Below are positions 61,101 through 64,000 of a stretch of DNA of 64,000 nucleotides, piece by piece. The notes under the pieces were generated by a model, which saw only the letters and a program-made list of their open reading frames with translations, ran no database searches and had not been told where the DNA came from. The first letter of the stretch is position 1; each line of letters opens with the position of its first letter. Origin of the DNA: Neodontobutis hainanensis (lineage: Eukaryota; Chordata; Actinopteri; Gobiiformes; Odontobutidae); NCBI GenBank assembly GCA_024349245.1, contig JALDNG010000026.1, positions 413,501-477,500 of the forward strand, in the 5' to 3' direction. The position numbers and the translations under genes are program-made.

Positions 61101-64000
61101 GATGGTTGATTAATCCAAAAATCATGCCAAACCATCAACAGAGGTAAACTGTGTCCAATCATTAGAAAATTCTCATAAAAGCAGAACTATAATAAGTGCA
61201 TTTCATGACTCTCCCACGACACACTCCTCTTCTTTGTGGCTTTTTCTTTAACTAACATGTATAATTACACATCCAAACGAGATGCTGCTAAGTTGGTGAG
61301 ACAATAAATACAGCATTAAACAGCTCACAGCTACAATAAGGCGGGCTGTTAGATGCGAGTATAATCAAAACATTTGGGTTTTTTTTGCCAAAGGAATGAA
61401 GCTCATGCATTATACATGAGGTCTCTGCTGCTCACTGGTGGGTGTGGTGCCCAGTGTGGCATGTTTCTGATCAGTTGTACCCCCTGCAGCCCTCTCGGTA
61501 GAAAGCCATATTGTGTTTGAGTTGGTAAATGGCAGATTTAGCTGCAGAGCAATGAGCGCTAAAGTCTTTAAAGCATCACATATTGTGTTTTTTACAGATG
61601 TCCTCAGCCGCTCATAGTAAACCTCTGCTCCTAAAAGCCACTCCTTTCTACTCAACTCCCTGTCTCTAGGATGCTGTTCCCATGGAAACCGAAGTGATTA
61701 AACAAGCTCTATGTAGGTTTGTTTTCGGTTCATAAGAAACATGCTGACAGTTGTAAAGTGAGGAACCCATCCGAATCAATACAAACCAATAAGCAGCAAG
61801 ATGTGAGCTCATTATATTGCTTTCGATGCTCTCTGAGATACGTCTGATCTTAAAAAGTGGAGCTTACATGAAAACTCAGTTTAGATTGTGTTTAATGTCT
61901 GCATGTTTTTAAAGATTGTAAAATGTCAGTTCATCAGCCCCTTTTACAGAACATAATTTTGCTGGGCTGCCCTAAAGCTATCGTCTTAATATATACGTAT
62001 GTACCATTTAATTTAAAAAACCTGTCACTAGATTATAATATAAACCAGTGTCTAGCAGTATCATGTAAATGGCAGATAGTGTTTTCTTTTTATATCCACT
62101 GCATGTGCGAAATAAACATGAGTGACAGAAAAAAATATAAGAACAGGCCTCAGTGTGGTGCTTCATGATGCATTGCTCTCCTTTGGGACGCACTCATGTC
62201 TTGTGCTTCCATTTTATTTAGTTCACAAGCTGCGTCTCAGATCCACTTGCATAACAACTCTTTTGTTCTAACTAATGAATATTGCCGAATGATTTTTATT
62301 TTCTCCACTCTCCCACAGAGGCTTGTTAGGCCCCTCACCATCATTTCAAAAACTGTTTGATCAGCCTTTTAAATCTATATCCTACCAATATATTTACCAA
62401 TATATAACAACAGAGGTCACAACAAGAGTAGGTCAACTTAATTGATTCTGGGAGACGGTGACTGCTTCAGCCTCAAAGCATTGGAGATGAGAAAAATCAA
62501 TTACAGAACAAGTGGAATCCAATAATGTAGGGAGCATGTTTCAGTCATAGAGGACAATCCTGGGGAAACCTCGAGGCGACAACGGTTTATGTTGGAGAAC
62601 AGTAGGAGAGGGCACTCTTCCTGTTTGTATTTTTCTCAGGCTGTGGTCTTTATCTACAGCCTCTTTTTAACCTCAGCCTGTTGGCACATGAGATTAATTT
62701 GGTCTTTAAAGAGCTTTCAGATAAAAACTAATTATGCATCAACCACTTAGTTATTTCCCAAGAGTCCTTACAATGTGTGCGTGCTGGTTTGCATACAAGT
62801 ATTGAACCCCAAGCCAAGTTCACTCACTATTTACATTCAAATTCCTTAAAGAACAATTTTTTCCCCACTTCCCTCCCCTCTCTTGATTGCTGTCTGCTCA
62901 CTCTTTCACTGTCTATCCTCTTAGTTGTTCTCCTTGCATTTCTTTCATCTTCATACCCCTCACCCGACAAACCCACCTCCTGCTGTGAGACGCTGAATTT
63001 CAGATTCTGGCGTTTCATTATTTTCATTAAACTAATATTCATGCACTTCTGGTGTCTCCATTTGCATAGGACTGCACTGTATGTGTAATGACCTTTAACC
63101 CTGAGATAATGGGGAACAGCAAATGGTAAGTGTGTAATGGATAGTCCATCAAGTCCAAGATGATAAGCTGTCCAACTCCAACAAGCAATAGCCTCCACGA
63201 AGTCATCTTCAAAGCAATCTCAGCACCTCTCATTGATAATGAATGAGATCCCCTCCTCTTTCCTTTCCCTTAGTATTCATACTTGTCACTCATGACCACA
63301 AAGCTGTTTCCTATTAGTCTCCTTCGCATCCAGCTGCACTGTATATGGTCTTGTGCACACGTTACAGAGTGCATTATGTATTCTTCCCTTTACTGCTGTT
63401 GAGAATAGGCATCTTATTTGTTTCAGAGTGAAGGGCCTCATTAAAAAAAGGGGGAGAGATTTATGAAGCAGCATTAGTGTGTGGAAGGACACAAGGAGAT
63501 AGATGCGGCTGAAATAGAGCAGTGCGTTCTGTCATCTCCAGGGAAGGGACCGAGCAGACAGAAGTGCTGAGGCAGCATGGCATATAAAAAAACAGAAAGA
63601 GAAGGAGGTGCAGGCATGAACCAGGGACAAGCGGGAGAAGGAGGATGTGGGATTGAATGGAGGCACAAAGAGATGGGAGCAGTGTGCTGGTAGAGTAGTT
63701 GTAATAGTGTGAAAGGAAACCAAATAAACACAGAGAAAGACACTGAGCTCAGGGTTTTGTGCTTGGCTGCACAGAGGAACATTGGTTTGACATGCAATTA
63801 CTGGAAGAGGACACTCAAGAGAAGCACAAGCTGTGAGGGAAACAAGGAGAGCAGTAAAGATGTAGAGAGCCGTAGACGGTCAAGGTCAGTGATTGTGAGG
63901 CTCCAATAAGATGATATGGAGCTGTCTGGCTCCTGCAACACATGGACACCACCATATTATCTGATGAGACAAAATACAACACTTAGACTGCTTCAAGATT
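58143..64000 (+). other. first intron of pdzd4 (continues past the window)
   Basis: No second pdzd4 exon is seen before the window ends. Open frames on both strands are short and lack domains. Long first introns of brain genes often carry enhancers; none can be named from sequence alone. Confidence 0.6.

Overview
The window is vertebrate nuclear DNA, almost certainly from a ray-finned (teleost) fish. Genes are split into many short exons with GT-AG introns, intergenic DNA is AT-rich, and two interspersed repeat families typical of teleosts are present. All gene models below were spliced by hand from the sequence, checking splice sites and reading phase; family names rest on remembered similarity, not on a search.

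Layout, left to right: (1) 287-1152 (+), the 3' end of a Wiskott-Aldrich syndrome protein gene (was), carrying an apparent one-base frameshift; (2) 2761-9543 (-), a complete class 3 semaphorin of SEMA3F type with 17 coding exons and an upstream 5'UTR exon near 11.2 kb; (3) 17614-20206 (-), a TSPY-like/NAP-domain nuclear protein (tspyl2 type); (4) 21381-26140 (+), a glycogen-targeting PP1 subunit (ppp1r3f), head-to-head with (3); (5) 30058-31260 (+), the orphan GPCR gpr173 (SREB3), single coding exon; (6) 34611-38209 (-), wdr13; (7) 39482-39988 (+), a four-exon gene for a 48-residue lysine-rich protein that I do not recognise; (8) 41388-44681 (-), porcn, the Wnt O-acyltransferase; (9) 46026-48760 (-), a THAP-domain plus C2H2 zinc-finger protein; (10) 58083-58142 (+), the first coding exon of pdzd4, which runs off the right edge.

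The set was/tspyl2/ppp1r3f/gpr173/wdr13/porcn is the fish counterpart of a human Xp11.2 block; pdzd4 is on human Xq28. The semaphorin is the conspicuous extra member: SEMA3F-type genes in human lie on 3p21, so this may be an ohnolog of the X paralogon lost in mammals. The genes do not form a pathway. Their products act in actin nucleation, axon guidance, chromatin, glycogen metabolism, neuronal signalling and Wnt acylation; the shared feature is conserved neighbourhood.

The region 48.9-58 kb and the last 5.9 kb (first intron of pdzd4) show no coding sequence. I found no prokaryotic-type system, CRISPR array, tRNA, rRNA or intact mobile element. The points most worth a second look are the was frameshift, the unrecognised 48-residue gene, the semaphorin's location, the THAP/zinc-finger architecture with a GC-AG intron, and the promoter arrangements (shared tspyl2/ppp1r3f promoter, four CCAAT boxes at porcn).
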